From NCBI GenBank assembly GCA_041946755.1, contig JBHGBB010000109.1, positions 1 through 13,280 on the forward strand: a stretch of DNA of 13,280 nucleotides, in the 5' to 3' direction. The notes under the pieces are model-generated. The model had not been told where the DNA came from and made no database searches. It saw only the letters and a program-made list of their open reading frames with translations. The stretch's first letter is position 1, and every line of letters starts with the position of its first letter. The translations under genes were made by a program, and so were the position numbers. Source of the DNA: JBHGBB01 sp041946755 (GTDB lineage Bacteria; UBP4; UBA4092; JAOAEQ01). Below are positions 6,845-13,280 of the stretch, piece by piece.

Positions 6845-6866
6845 TACCGACTTGAAGATATCGGTA
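6845..6866 (-). terminator. Weak hairpin between glycosyltransferase and oxidoreductase genes
   Basis: TACCGA (6845-6850) pairs perfectly with TCGGTA (6861-6866) across a 10-base loop. Read leftwards it is followed by the moderately T-rich ATTTAATTTAC. It lies in the 129-bp gap after the glycosyltransferase stop. The stem is short, so it may at most be a leaky terminator. The rest of the gap shows only the oxidoreductase ribosome binding site. Confidence 0.25.
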
Positions 6867-6931
6867 TTAGCTAACAATATTTTATACCGTATTCTGGTTT
6901 CGGGCTATTCGAAATTGCAGGGTGTATGTTT

Positions 6932-8773
6932 TTATGTTTTCAACCGATATATCTTAATAGCATAATAAGCCCATTCCGGTTCGGTGTATTGGTTAAAAAA
7001 GGCAGCAAGCATCTGTTCTTGTTCGGGATGAGTCCAATTGAAATAAGGGCCATAAAAATCGGTTAATCGTTTCAGTTCATAAGGATTGTAGAGGATATGG
7101 GTTACTTTCATTTCCTGCAGTCCACGATAGATATCTTTCGGCGATTTAGCGGATTGTGCTAACTCGAAAATCGGGCTACGGTCAAAAACAGTGTTCATTA
7201 TCGCTGGATGTTTCAAATAATGCCGCCGCGCTTCTGCAATAAAGAGAATATTCCCGTGTGCTGGTAAAGCATCATTGAGATATTCAAAAGTCGGATATAT
7301 CGAAAGTTTCGTTTCTAGAATGAACTGGCGGTGCCATTCAGTTTTATTCAAACCGACCGGAGGCAGTCCCGGCAATTGTTTTATTCCAATATAAAACACG
7401 ACATATACGGCTATGATTGATAATGATCTTCTAAATATCCGATGTTGAATATATTGAATAGCAAGATATCCTATACCGAGTGCTATCACTGGAATTACCG
7501 GCATCAGGAATCGTTCGATATGCTCGGTAAAAAAGAACCACAGCAAATACCCAAAAAGAAGATAAAGAAACATAACGCGGATATATTTATCCTTTTTTAA
7601 GGGAATGATTAGCGCTAATATTGCGACGATACATATCCGGGAATAATCTTGATATAATGGTTTAATGAGATTGAAAGATAAATGTGCGTCCATAAACTTT
7701 TTAGCTAATTCAGGAGACCAGTTATCCCCACCGAAAAAAGAATAAAATAAGGGAAACACTGGATTGCCGGTATAAATAAGGTTCTTAATACACCAGGGAA
7801 GAACCGGGAGGCAAGTACCAAGTATCAAGCACCAAACACCAAACTTCAGATTTCGGATTGATGATTTCGGGATTATAAACGCTGAAATGATTACGATAAT
7901 ACATATCGGGATAGCGATAGTAAGCATGGCGGTATATTTGCAACCGAGACCAAACCCAATGAAAATCCCGGCGAGTAACAAGTCGTTATATACCTTCTCA
8001 TTCGTCCAATTAATAACAGCAAATAGCGCGAGCAGCGAATATCCGGCAAGCGCAAGATCGATATTCGCCTGATATAGGATTTGGAACACAATCGGTAATC
8101 CGAGAAAAATCAGGGCGGATATAGCGCCCGTAGCTTCATGCCACAGTTTTTTACCTAAAGCAAATAAACCGAGCGCGGTAAGTAACCCGAAATAGAAATG
8201 GAACAGTTTTCCGGTAATGTCATCATTAAAAACCATGCCAAGGGTATAAAGCATTTCGGTGTTTGCTGTGAAATTAGCATATACATTACCGGGTATATAG
8301 GTGATTTTATGCTGTTGCAGATAATAATCCGGTGCTCCGAAATGATATTCTAACGCATCATATTCAAAGGGGGGTAATAACGCGATGTTTAGCTGGACCA
8401 GCGCAAGAAATAAAATCGGAATCAACCAAAATAAGGTTGATCGCGAAAAACAAGAGGATAACGGCTGAAACTTAACCGATTTCTTGATAATGCGATGGAT
8501 AAGAATATAAAGAACCGGAAGACTTAGTCCGATGAAAATAATCAAGAAACAGTTGAGATAGAGCAGATTACTTATGCCTAGCGCAAAGGTTAATAGCGAG
8601 AGGAACCCAAACCCCAGCCCGATGGAAAATACCAGATTCTCTAAAGATACCGCGGTTCTGCCGGTGATAAATTTCAGAATATACCAGCCATAGAAGGTTG
8701 CAGGAATGGTTAATGCGGCACTGATAAGTATCGAATCGTACGATACCAGTAGGTTCCAGAAAAAGGAAAACAT
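6932..8773 (-). CDS. GT39/PMT-type polytopic membrane glycosyltransferase
   Basis: 613 residues with about a dozen hydrophobic spans. Seen: the first outer loop carries the acidic catalytic-type motif PPFEYDALEYH (134-144, Asp139 being the likely catalytic base) followed by GAPDY. Further on is CIKNLIYTGNPVFPLFYSFF (328-347), the loop shared by the ArnT/PMT/GT39 group. The soluble C-terminal tail begins around residue 480. Known: such enzymes use polyprenyl-phosphate sugars to glycosylate proteins, lipids or polysaccharides on the outer side of the inner membrane. The donor and acceptor are unknown here. No strong Shine-Dalgarno is seen before the ATG at 8773. The oddity is a 63-base tract of 7-base repeats encoding residues about 300-321, which form a loop and part of a membrane helix. 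The frame stays open throughout, so the protein looks intact. Confidence 0.88.
   Translation of the reverse strand: MFSFFWNLLVSYDSILISAALTIPATFYGWYILKFITGRTAVSLENLVFSIGLGFGFLSLLTFALGISNLLYLNCFLIIFIGLSLPVLYILIHRIIKKSVKFQPLSSCFSRSTLFWLIPILFLALVQLNIALLPPFEYDALEYHFGAPDYYLQQHKITYIPGNVYANFTANTEMLYTLGMVFNDDITGKLFHFYFGLLTALGLFALGKKLWHEATGAISALIFLGLPIVFQILYQANIDLALAGYSLLALFAVINWTNEKVYNDLLLAGIFIGFGLGCKYTAMLTIAIPICIIVIISAFIIPKSSIRNLKFGVWCLILGTCLPVLPWCIKNLIYTGNPVFPLFYSFFGGDNWSPELAKKFMDAHLSFNLIKPLYQDYSRICIVAILALIIPLKKDKYIRVMFLYLLFGYLLWFFFTEHIERFLMPVIPVIALGIGYLAIQYIQHRIFRRSLSIIAVYVVFYIGIKQLPGLPPVGLNKTEWHRQFILETKLSIYPTFEYLNDALPAHGNILFIAEARRHYLKHPAIMNTVFDRSPIFELAQSAKSPKDIYRGLQEMKVTHILYNPYELKRLTDFYGPYFNWTHPEQEQMLAAFFNQYTEPEWAYYAIKIYRLKT
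7812..7874. repeat. Degenerate heptanucleotide tandem repeat inside a coding sequence
   Basis: Nine consecutive 7-base units can be read without a gap: CAAGTAC, CAAGTAT, CAAGCAC, CAAACAC, CAAACTT, CAGATTT, CGGATTG, ATGATTT, CGGGATT. The first five differ from each neighbour at one or two positions. GATTTCGG also recurs 14 bases apart (7849 and 7863). Three units are 21 bases, so the repeat keeps the reading frame of the glycosyltransferase only as a whole. The total of 63 bases is exactly 21 codons. Confidence 0.8.
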
Positions 8774-8797
8774 GAAATGCAGATTCAGATGGATAAT

Positions 8798-8858
8798 ATC
8801 GGATGCAAACGAATAAAATATATCCGTATGAACCCGTAAAAATCCGGTTGCATCGGAT
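8798..8858. repeat. Imperfect inverted repeat between ferredoxin and glycosyltransferase genes
   Basis: ATCGGATGCAA (8798-8808) and TTGCATCGGAT (8848-8858) can pair at 10 of 11 positions, spanning nearly the whole 84-bp gap and touching the ferredoxin stop codon. There is no T-tract after it. It could be an RNA stability or processing structure. Confidence 0.3.
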
Positions 8859-9079
8859 TACTTATAAATAGTAATTGCGACATCAGGACAGACGGTTCCG
8901 CATAGAGCACAAGAACTACATTTCTCGTCATCAGTCATTAGTGCATAATGGTAGCCTGCAATATTTAGGTCGTCAGACATGACGAGTAGTTTAAGTGGGC
9001 AAGCATTTATACACAGCTCGCATCCTTTACAGCGTTCTTTATCAATAACAACCTTAATTTCAATAGTTTTGTCTTTCAT
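8858..9079 (-). CDS. 2[4Fe-4S] ferredoxin, like the delta subunit of 2-oxoacid:ferredoxin oxidoreductase
   Basis: 73 residues with two classic CxxCxxCxxxCP clusters: Cys17, 20, 23, 27 and Cys54, 57, 60, 64. Each set shares ligands so as to hold two cubanes. Between them, NIAGYHYA and the ending CPDVAITIYK match what I recall of KorD/VorD-type delta subunits, which carry electrons from 2-oxoacid decarboxylation to ferredoxin. That subclass is from memory and less certain than the ferredoxin call. Such subunits are normally encoded beside the alpha, beta and gamma subunits. None is present here: the neighbours are a membrane protein (16 bases upstream) and a glycosyltransferase (84 bases downstream). 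It is therefore either an orphan electron carrier or supplies a complex encoded elsewhere. It suggests an anaerobic or microaerobic metabolism. Confidence 0.9.
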   Translation of the reverse strand: MKDKTIEIKVVIDKERCKGCELCINACPLKLLVMSDDLNIAGYHYALMTDDEKCSSCALCGTVCPDVAITIYK

Positions 9080-9095
9080 AATCGTTCAAGTAGAT

Positions 9096-10217
9096 TTAAG
9101 TTGAAGGTATCTCCATCGGATGCCAATATCCTTCCAGATTACGCGGTTCTTCCACGGTGTCATGCAACACCGTTAATTCCGGATCGCAAGCGCTTAAAAA
9201 CATTAGGGTATATATCCGGAAGAAGACCGCTAGCGGTAATAGTAAACATATCAGAATGAAACTAAACGGTAATATAAGCAGAATAATTGGTATGGCAACG
9301 GCGACAATAATCAGAGCGGTTTTCGCTAACGCCAGGTGTAATGCAGCCATAACCAAGTAACTTGTTAATCCGATCACTAGACCGATAAGCCCAAAAGGAA
9401 TTAGAGTTACTAACACAACTACAAACGATATGATCCCACCGGCCATGCCAAGGACAAACTTCATTAAAACGAATCGAACGGTATCCCATACGTGGGTTCG
9501 TAGCGTTTGGTAATATCGTTTCCAGGCAGGAATAACCCCGATATCCAGCAGATACATCGTCGGTACTACAAAATTAGTAGTGAATGCATCGAATAAGCCG
9601 AAAACTACCATAATACATATAAATATCACTAGAAAGATTAGGATACCTAAAATGAGCATAAATACTGATGCCCAGCTGCCATGGTCTACTCCGCGAAATC
9701 CATTAAATACTGAGAAAGCTAATAAAAGTACTAGTCCAATAAACAATAGAATAATAAATAATGCAATAAGTCCGACAATGAATCGGAAAAAGAACAACCG
9801 CCAACCGCGAGATTGATATTGCGAAAACCCGGCTCGTACCGTAGCCTCTTTTTTTGATAATAAATCGAGGAAAATGAACACGAAGATAGCCCGTAACACC
9901 GCAAAAATTAAGCAAAGGGTAATAACAAATGCAATACTTACCGCAATGATAACGATTATAACTACAATATGGTCTATGAGGTATTGCCAGGTATTGGAGA
10001 ACCAAGGGGAAATAGATGTTCCGTGCGATTGTTCTTGCCCAGGGAAAGGAACATTAATATGACCGCTCCCACCCCCGCCTACGAATGCTTCTCCGGCTAG
10101 CCAGGCGACTAAAGCAAATTTAACCCATCGTTTCCAATTAAACGGTTTTGAGAATAACAGTTTCGAGGTAAACCGGAAGGCTGGTTCGATTAATTGGGTT
10201 ACCGAAACGGGTGTCAT
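9096..10217 (-). CDS. Polytopic inner-membrane protein, function unknown
   Basis: 373 residues, mostly hydrophobic. Seen: an N-terminal amphipathic region (IEPAFRFTSKLLF), a first hydrophobic segment ending in the unusual run AFVGGGGSGH, and a Pro/Gly-rich outer loop. About six to eight further membrane spans follow, separated by short basic loops (RYYQTLRTH, for example), and the tail is acidic and polar. The layout, with paired long hydrophobic stretches and the IEPAF start leading into a glycine run, recalls the DUF7544-type membrane proteins. That match is from memory and tentative. No catalytic motif or transporter signature is visible. A GGAG lies 5 bases before the ATG, supporting the start, and a promoter-like pair of hexamers lies upstream. 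It is the first gene of the leftward block and may be co-transcribed with the ferredoxin gene 16 bases on. Confidence 0.85.
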   Translation of the reverse strand: MTPVSVTQLIEPAFRFTSKLLFSKPFNWKRWVKFALVAWLAGEAFVGGGGSGHINVPFPGQEQSHGTSISPWFSNTWQYLIDHIVVIIVIIAVSIAFVITLCLIFAVLRAIFVFIFLDLLSKKEATVRAGFSQYQSRGWRLFFFRFIVGLIALFIILLFIGLVLLLAFSVFNGFRGVDHGSWASVFMLILGILIFLVIFICIMVVFGLFDAFTTNFVVPTMYLLDIGVIPAWKRYYQTLRTHVWDTVRFVLMKFVLGMAGGIISFVVVLVTLIPFGLIGLVIGLTSYLVMAALHLALAKTALIIVAVAIPIILLILPFSFILICLLLPLAVFFRIYTLMFLSACDPELTVLHDTVEEPRNLEGYWHPMEIPST

Positions 10218-10265
10218 AGTATCTCCAAGCGTGGGAAAAAAACTCGTTTAGATTTTATCCTATAT

Positions 10266-10295
10266 AGTATCCTCTTCAAAGGTTATGTTTGTCAA
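10266..10295 (-). promoter_or_regulatory. Candidate sigma-70 promoter for the leftward gene block
   Basis: On the minus strand a perfect -35 TTGACA (10295-10290) is followed, after 18 bases, by GATACT (10271-10266), which matches four of six -10 positions. It would start transcription about 40 bases upstream of the membrane protein's ATG. The -10 element is weak, so this is moderate evidence. Confidence 0.45.
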
Positions 10296-10332
10296 ATATA
10301 ATCACAGAAAAGACCTAGGAGATATACTTAAC

Positions 10333-10362
10333 TTGACAGCTGCTAGCACCTCAAGGTAATAT
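10333..10362 (+). promoter_or_regulatory. Candidate sigma-70 promoter for the parvulin gene
   Basis: TTGACA (10333-10338), an 18-base spacer and TAATAT (10357-10362) form a near-consensus promoter, about 60 bases before the ATG. The transcript would begin near a small A/T hairpin, AGAAAAA-CACAC-TTTTTCT (10373-10391), and carry AAGGAG (10409-10414) 8 bases before the start. The 37 bases between the two -35 boxes of the divergent promoters are the natural place for a shared regulator, though I see no clear operator there. Confidence 0.7.
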
Positions 10363-10422
10363 TTTTATTTACAGAAAAACACACTTTTTCTAAAAGAATC
10401 ATTTAGGTAAGGAGAAAGAAGC

Positions 10423-12459
10423 ATGACAAATCGTATTCGGCAGTTTATCTTCAGTATCTCACTATGTTCAGCGGTAGTATTTATAATCTCACCGGTCTCG
10501 GCGCAATTGTTTAAGAAAAAACCAAAAACTACACCAACGGTAACAACTTCAACTACCGTCGCGCCAGCGACTGCGCAAAAAACCAAACCGAGTAAGGAGG
10601 CTAAATCGCCAGAAATTATTATTGCTACCTATAAAGGCGGCAAGTATACCAGCCAAGATTTAACGCAAAAACTAAAATCCATTTCTCCGTATGAAAGAAT
10701 GGAGATGGATGAAGAAGGTAAAGAAACCGAGGTTAAGAGTCGGTATGTAAAAGAAGAGGTTATAAATCGAGTGCTTTACCCGGAAGCTTTAAAACTGAAA
10801 TTAGATAAGAATCCGGTATTTCAATATCTAGTACAGGAAAAAGAAAATATGCTGTTGGTTAATAAGCTTTATCAGGTAGAAGTTAATCAAAAAGGTAAAG
10901 TAACCGAAACGGATATCAAAAACTACTATAATAAACATTCTACAGACTTTATCAATCCTACCGGAGACCAGTTTAAAATTCGATATATTTTTGTTGATGC
11001 TGCCAAAAAACGGAAGACAGACGAAGAAAAAGCGGAAGCATATAATAAAATCATGGAAGCATATCAAAAGCTGAAAGAGGGAAAAGATTTCGTTGAGATT
11101 GCGAAACAGTATTCGGAATCGGATGAATCGATTCGTGGCCAAGTTGCCGGCCCTTATTCCAGAAACACCATTATAAAAGAAATGGAGAATGCAGCATTAG
11201 CATTAAAACCCGGCGAAATCAGTGGGATAGTAACTACCAAACACGGGTATAATATCGTAAAACTGGAAGATTATCTTCCAGCCTTAGTTCCATTCGATAG
11301 AGCAAAACCGGCGATTCAAGGTAGGTTGCGGCAAGAGATAGCAAATACCGCGCAAGCCCGGATTTTTGATTCGGTTTCTACCTATAAAAATTATGCTGCG
11401 TTAGAAGAAACCACCGTAACTGCTCCAATTCAAGAGACTGCGGGGAAAGATACAACGAAAAAGGAGAAGAAATATTTACTCGATGCTGTCGGCGATTATG
11501 CGAAATCCAAGGGACTAGTTTCCAATGAAACGACAGCTTTTGGCAGCAAATCTTTAGCGCAATTTCTTGATCGATTTGATGTTCGAAAAAGAGAAAATCC
11601 GATATTATTGAAGATCGTTCGGAAATCGGAAAAATCAGGTAAGAAATCGACGTTAGCCGGATTCCTCCGTGGTAATAAAGCGAAAGGCTTGTTTGTTTTT
11701 ACCTTAGCAGATATGAAAGCATTACAGCAAGATCCGCGGTTAGCGCCACAATGGAATAGTGTTGAGATGCAAAAACAATCATTAGATCGACTGGCGCAAG
11801 TGGTCACTTTTGCACTGGAAGCAAAAGCGCAGGGATTGGATAAGGATCCGGCGATTATTAAACAGGTGCAAGAGTATAAAACCAAGGAGTTGGCCAATAC
11901 CCTCTTAACTCAAAAAATTGATAAGCAGTTGGTCATCACGGATCAAGAGATTAAAGACTTTTATGCCAAAAACAGTAGTATGTATCTTACCCAAAAAGAG
12001 ATATTTGCCCGGATGATTCTAATTCAAGCACCGCGCGAGAATCAGGCGCAAATGAATCTGGCGAAGGATTCCTGTTGGCAGATATATAGCAAACTCACTG
12101 CCGGCGCTGATTTTAATGAAATGGCAAAAGAATACTCGCAAGGACCGAATCCGGATAAAGGCGGTGAATTAGGTTGGATTTTTATGGGACCAAGCGGATA
12201 CCTTTTTGATACCGCCGCGTTTGCCGTTCCAAAAGGCGGGTTTAGTATTCCGGTACCACAACGACAAGGATACGGAATCATTAAAGTAGATGATATTCGC
12301 GAACCGCGATACCAAGCGCTCGATGAGGTTTGGGATAAAGCTAAAGAAACAGCAATGAATGAGAAACGAAACAAATTATCAAAACAGATTACTGAACAAA
12401 TACTGAATTCGTACAACTTTAAATTATACGAAAAAGAACTGGCGAAGGTTTCCTATTAA
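10423..12459 (+). CDS. Secreted SurA/PpiC-like chaperone with two parvulin isomerase domains
   Basis: 678 residues. Seen: a Sec signal peptide (basic start, hydrophobic 8-22, likely cleavage after SPVSA, residue 27), then a Thr/Lys-rich linker. The rest is a duplicated module. Each copy is a helical SurA-N-like segment (about 65-180 and 350-520) followed by a parvulin-type peptidyl-prolyl isomerase domain (about 184-283 and 524-625). The paired anchors are VTETDIKNYYNKHS and ITDQEIKDFYAKNS, then DFVEIAKQYSE and DFNEMAKEYSQ. The second isomerase keeps the canonical KGGELGW, while the first has RGQVAG and may be less active. Known: these proteins help outer-membrane and periplasmic proteins fold. 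SurA itself is about 430 residues with one helical domain, so this is longer and arranged differently. A good promoter and Shine-Dalgarno precede it. It ends 17 bases from a convergent gene with no terminator seen between. Confidence 0.93.
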   Translation: MTNRIRQFIFSISLCSAVVFIISPVSAQLFKKKPKTTPTVTTSTTVAPATAQKTKPSKEAKSPEIIIATYKGGKYTSQDLTQKLKSISPYERMEMDEEGKETEVKSRYVKEEVINRVLYPEALKLKLDKNPVFQYLVQEKENMLLVNKLYQVEVNQKGKVTETDIKNYYNKHSTDFINPTGDQFKIRYIFVDAAKKRKTDEEKAEAYNKIMEAYQKLKEGKDFVEIAKQYSESDESIRGQVAGPYSRNTIIKEMENAALALKPGEISGIVTTKHGYNIVKLEDYLPALVPFDRAKPAIQGRLRQEIANTAQARIFDSVSTYKNYAALEETTVTAPIQETAGKDTTKKEKKYLLDAVGDYAKSKGLVSNETTAFGSKSLAQFLDRFDVRKRENPILLKIVRKSEKSGKKSTLAGFLRGNKAKGLFVFTLADMKALQQDPRLAPQWNSVEMQKQSLDRLAQVVTFALEAKAQGLDKDPAIIKQVQEYKTKELANTLLTQKIDKQLVITDQEIKDFYAKNSSMYLTQKEIFARMILIQAPRENQAQMNLAKDSCWQIYSKLTAGADFNEMAKEYSQGPNPDKGGELGWIFMGPSGYLFDTAAFAVPKGGFSIPVPQRQGYGIIKVDDIREPRYQALDEVWDKAKETAMNEKRNKLSKQITEQILNSYNFKLYEKELAKVSY

Positions 12460-12476
12460 CCAAACGGATATATTTC

Positions 12477-13280
12477 TTATTTAGATCGTTTTTGCGAGCC
12501 GTAATCCAGTCCGGATTTATAGGACTGGATTGCGGATTCGATAGCGGTCATCGACTGCTGTAATTCTTTTGCTTTATCCAGTTTTTGAAGTACATCCTGA
12601 TTTTGGGGATCGAGTTCATTAGCTTCCGTATAAATATTAAGCGCCTGCGTATACATACTCCGCTGCATATAAGCATCACCTAATTGCAGTAATTCAATGA
12701 TGGCCAAGTCTAACTGCTCTCTTTTCTGAAATATGCCAACTAATCGATGGGCAATTTCTGTATTTAACGGATTCAATTGCAATATCCGTTTGTAGTTATC
12801 AATCAACTTATCTTCCGGTGTTTTTTCCGGTACCGCCACGGTTGGCGACGTAGCCGAAGCTTCCGGTTCATTTCGTAGTTTAGCAATTGCTGCTAATCCT
12901 TGCATCGCTAAAGCCTGATCCGGTTCCAGGTCTAAAATATGCCGATATGTTTTTTCGGCTGCATTCAAATCACCGGATTCCATATATGCTTCAGCTAAAG
13001 CGAGATATTCCGCGACCAATTCAAACTCTAAACCTATTTCTAAATAAGCATTGATATATCCGATTCGTGCATCAATATTTCTTGGATTGATTTCGAGTTT
13101 TTTTCGATAATATTCTAACTTCCCATTCGTTGATTCTGGGATCGGTTCCGGTTCGGTTATAACCGGCTCGGGTTCAACTGGCTCGGAGACAGGTTGCTGG
13201 TCTTTGGCTGCTGTTGGTGAAGGAATAATTTCTTCGACCGCTTTTTCTGGGAGCGGGTCGATAGAAACTGGACTTATCAA
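12477..13280 (-). CDS. TPR-repeat protein, N-terminus outside the window
   Basis: The last 267 codons or so of a gene that is open to the right edge. The first in-window codon is TTG, and nothing shows it is the start, so treat it as 5'-truncated. Seen: a Pro/Glu-rich stretch (about residues 1-50), then two similar modules of about 80 residues (about 50-130 and 155-240). Each holds tetratricopeptide helices, such as LALAEAYMESGDLNAAEKTY, then RHILDLEPD, against LQLGDAYMQRSMYTQALNIY, then TEANELDPQ. Each module opens with LEYYRKKLEINPRN or IDNYKRILQLNPLN. A short basic tail follows. Known: TPRs are superhelical protein-binding scaffolds. The partner is not apparent. The C-terminal part lacks membrane segments, so topology depends on the missing start. 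Confidence 0.88.
   Translation of the reverse strand: MISPVSIDPLPEKAVEEIIPSPTAAKDQQPVSEPVEPEPVITEPEPIPESTNGKLEYYRKKLEINPRNIDARIGYINAYLEIGLEFELVAEYLALAEAYMESGDLNAAEKTYRHILDLEPDQALAMQGLAAIAKLRNEPEASATSPTVAVPEKTPEDKLIDNYKRILQLNPLNTEIAHRLVGIFQKREQLDLAIIELLQLGDAYMQRSMYTQALNIYTEANELDPQNQDVLQKLDKAKELQQSMTAIESAIQSYKSGLDYGSQKRSK

Noticed and set aside
7812..7874. CRISPR array.
   Set aside because: The units are contiguous 7-mers with no spacers, and there are no cas genes.
12460..12476. Bidirectional terminator between the convergent parvulin and TPR genes.
   Set aside because: The gap is only 17 bases, and I find no stem-loop in it or across the two stop codons.

Overview
The window looks like chromosomal DNA of a Gram-negative-type bacterium that I cannot place in a phylum. 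It encodes a periplasmic-type SurA/PpiC foldase and a lipoprotein. It also has a kinase fused to a formylglycine-generating-enzyme (FGE)-like domain, a ferredoxin of the anaerobic 2-oxoacid oxidoreductase type, and several short-period intergenic repeats. There is no phage, transposase, CRISPR array, rRNA or tRNA that I can see. The standard genetic code fits all the genes.

Layout. Positions 1-10217 are all read leftwards. In order of transcription they are: a polytopic membrane protein (10217-9096), an orphan KorD-like 2[4Fe-4S] ferredoxin (9079-8858), a GT39/PMT-type membrane glycosyltransferase (8773-6932), a Gfo/Idh/MocA oxidoreductase (6802-5753) and a small uncharacterised protein (5802-5386). 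Next come a kinase-like/FGE-like membrane fusion protein (5338-3347), a small three-helix membrane protein (3256-2975), a decayed duplicate of the FGE tail (2974-2813), an ankyrin-repeat lipoprotein (2766-2188), cysteinyl-tRNA synthetase (2055-667), and a DnaQ-type 3'-5' exonuclease that runs off the left edge. At 10218-10422 a divergent promoter region separates this block from the only rightward gene, a secreted double-parvulin chaperone/isomerase (10423-12459). That gene converges on a leftward TPR protein (13280-12477) whose start lies outside the window.

The genes do not form one obvious pathway. Housekeeping functions (cysS, the exonuclease, the foldase) are mixed with envelope and signalling functions (glycosyltransferase, kinase/FGE fusion, ankyrin lipoprotein, membrane proteins).

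The points most worth a second look are these. (i) The kinase-like domain has lost the catalytic HRD aspartate, and its FGE-like domain lacks the FGE cysteines. (ii) A 69-bp near-identical duplicate of that gene's 3' end flanks a small membrane ORF. The geometry recalls a diversity-generating retroelement, but the mismatch pattern and the absence of a reverse transcriptase argue against one. (iii) A 7-bp-period repeat lies in frame inside the glycosyltransferase gene, and a second heptamer array sits inside a terminator-like structure upstream of cysS. I do not see a clearly new multi-gene system.
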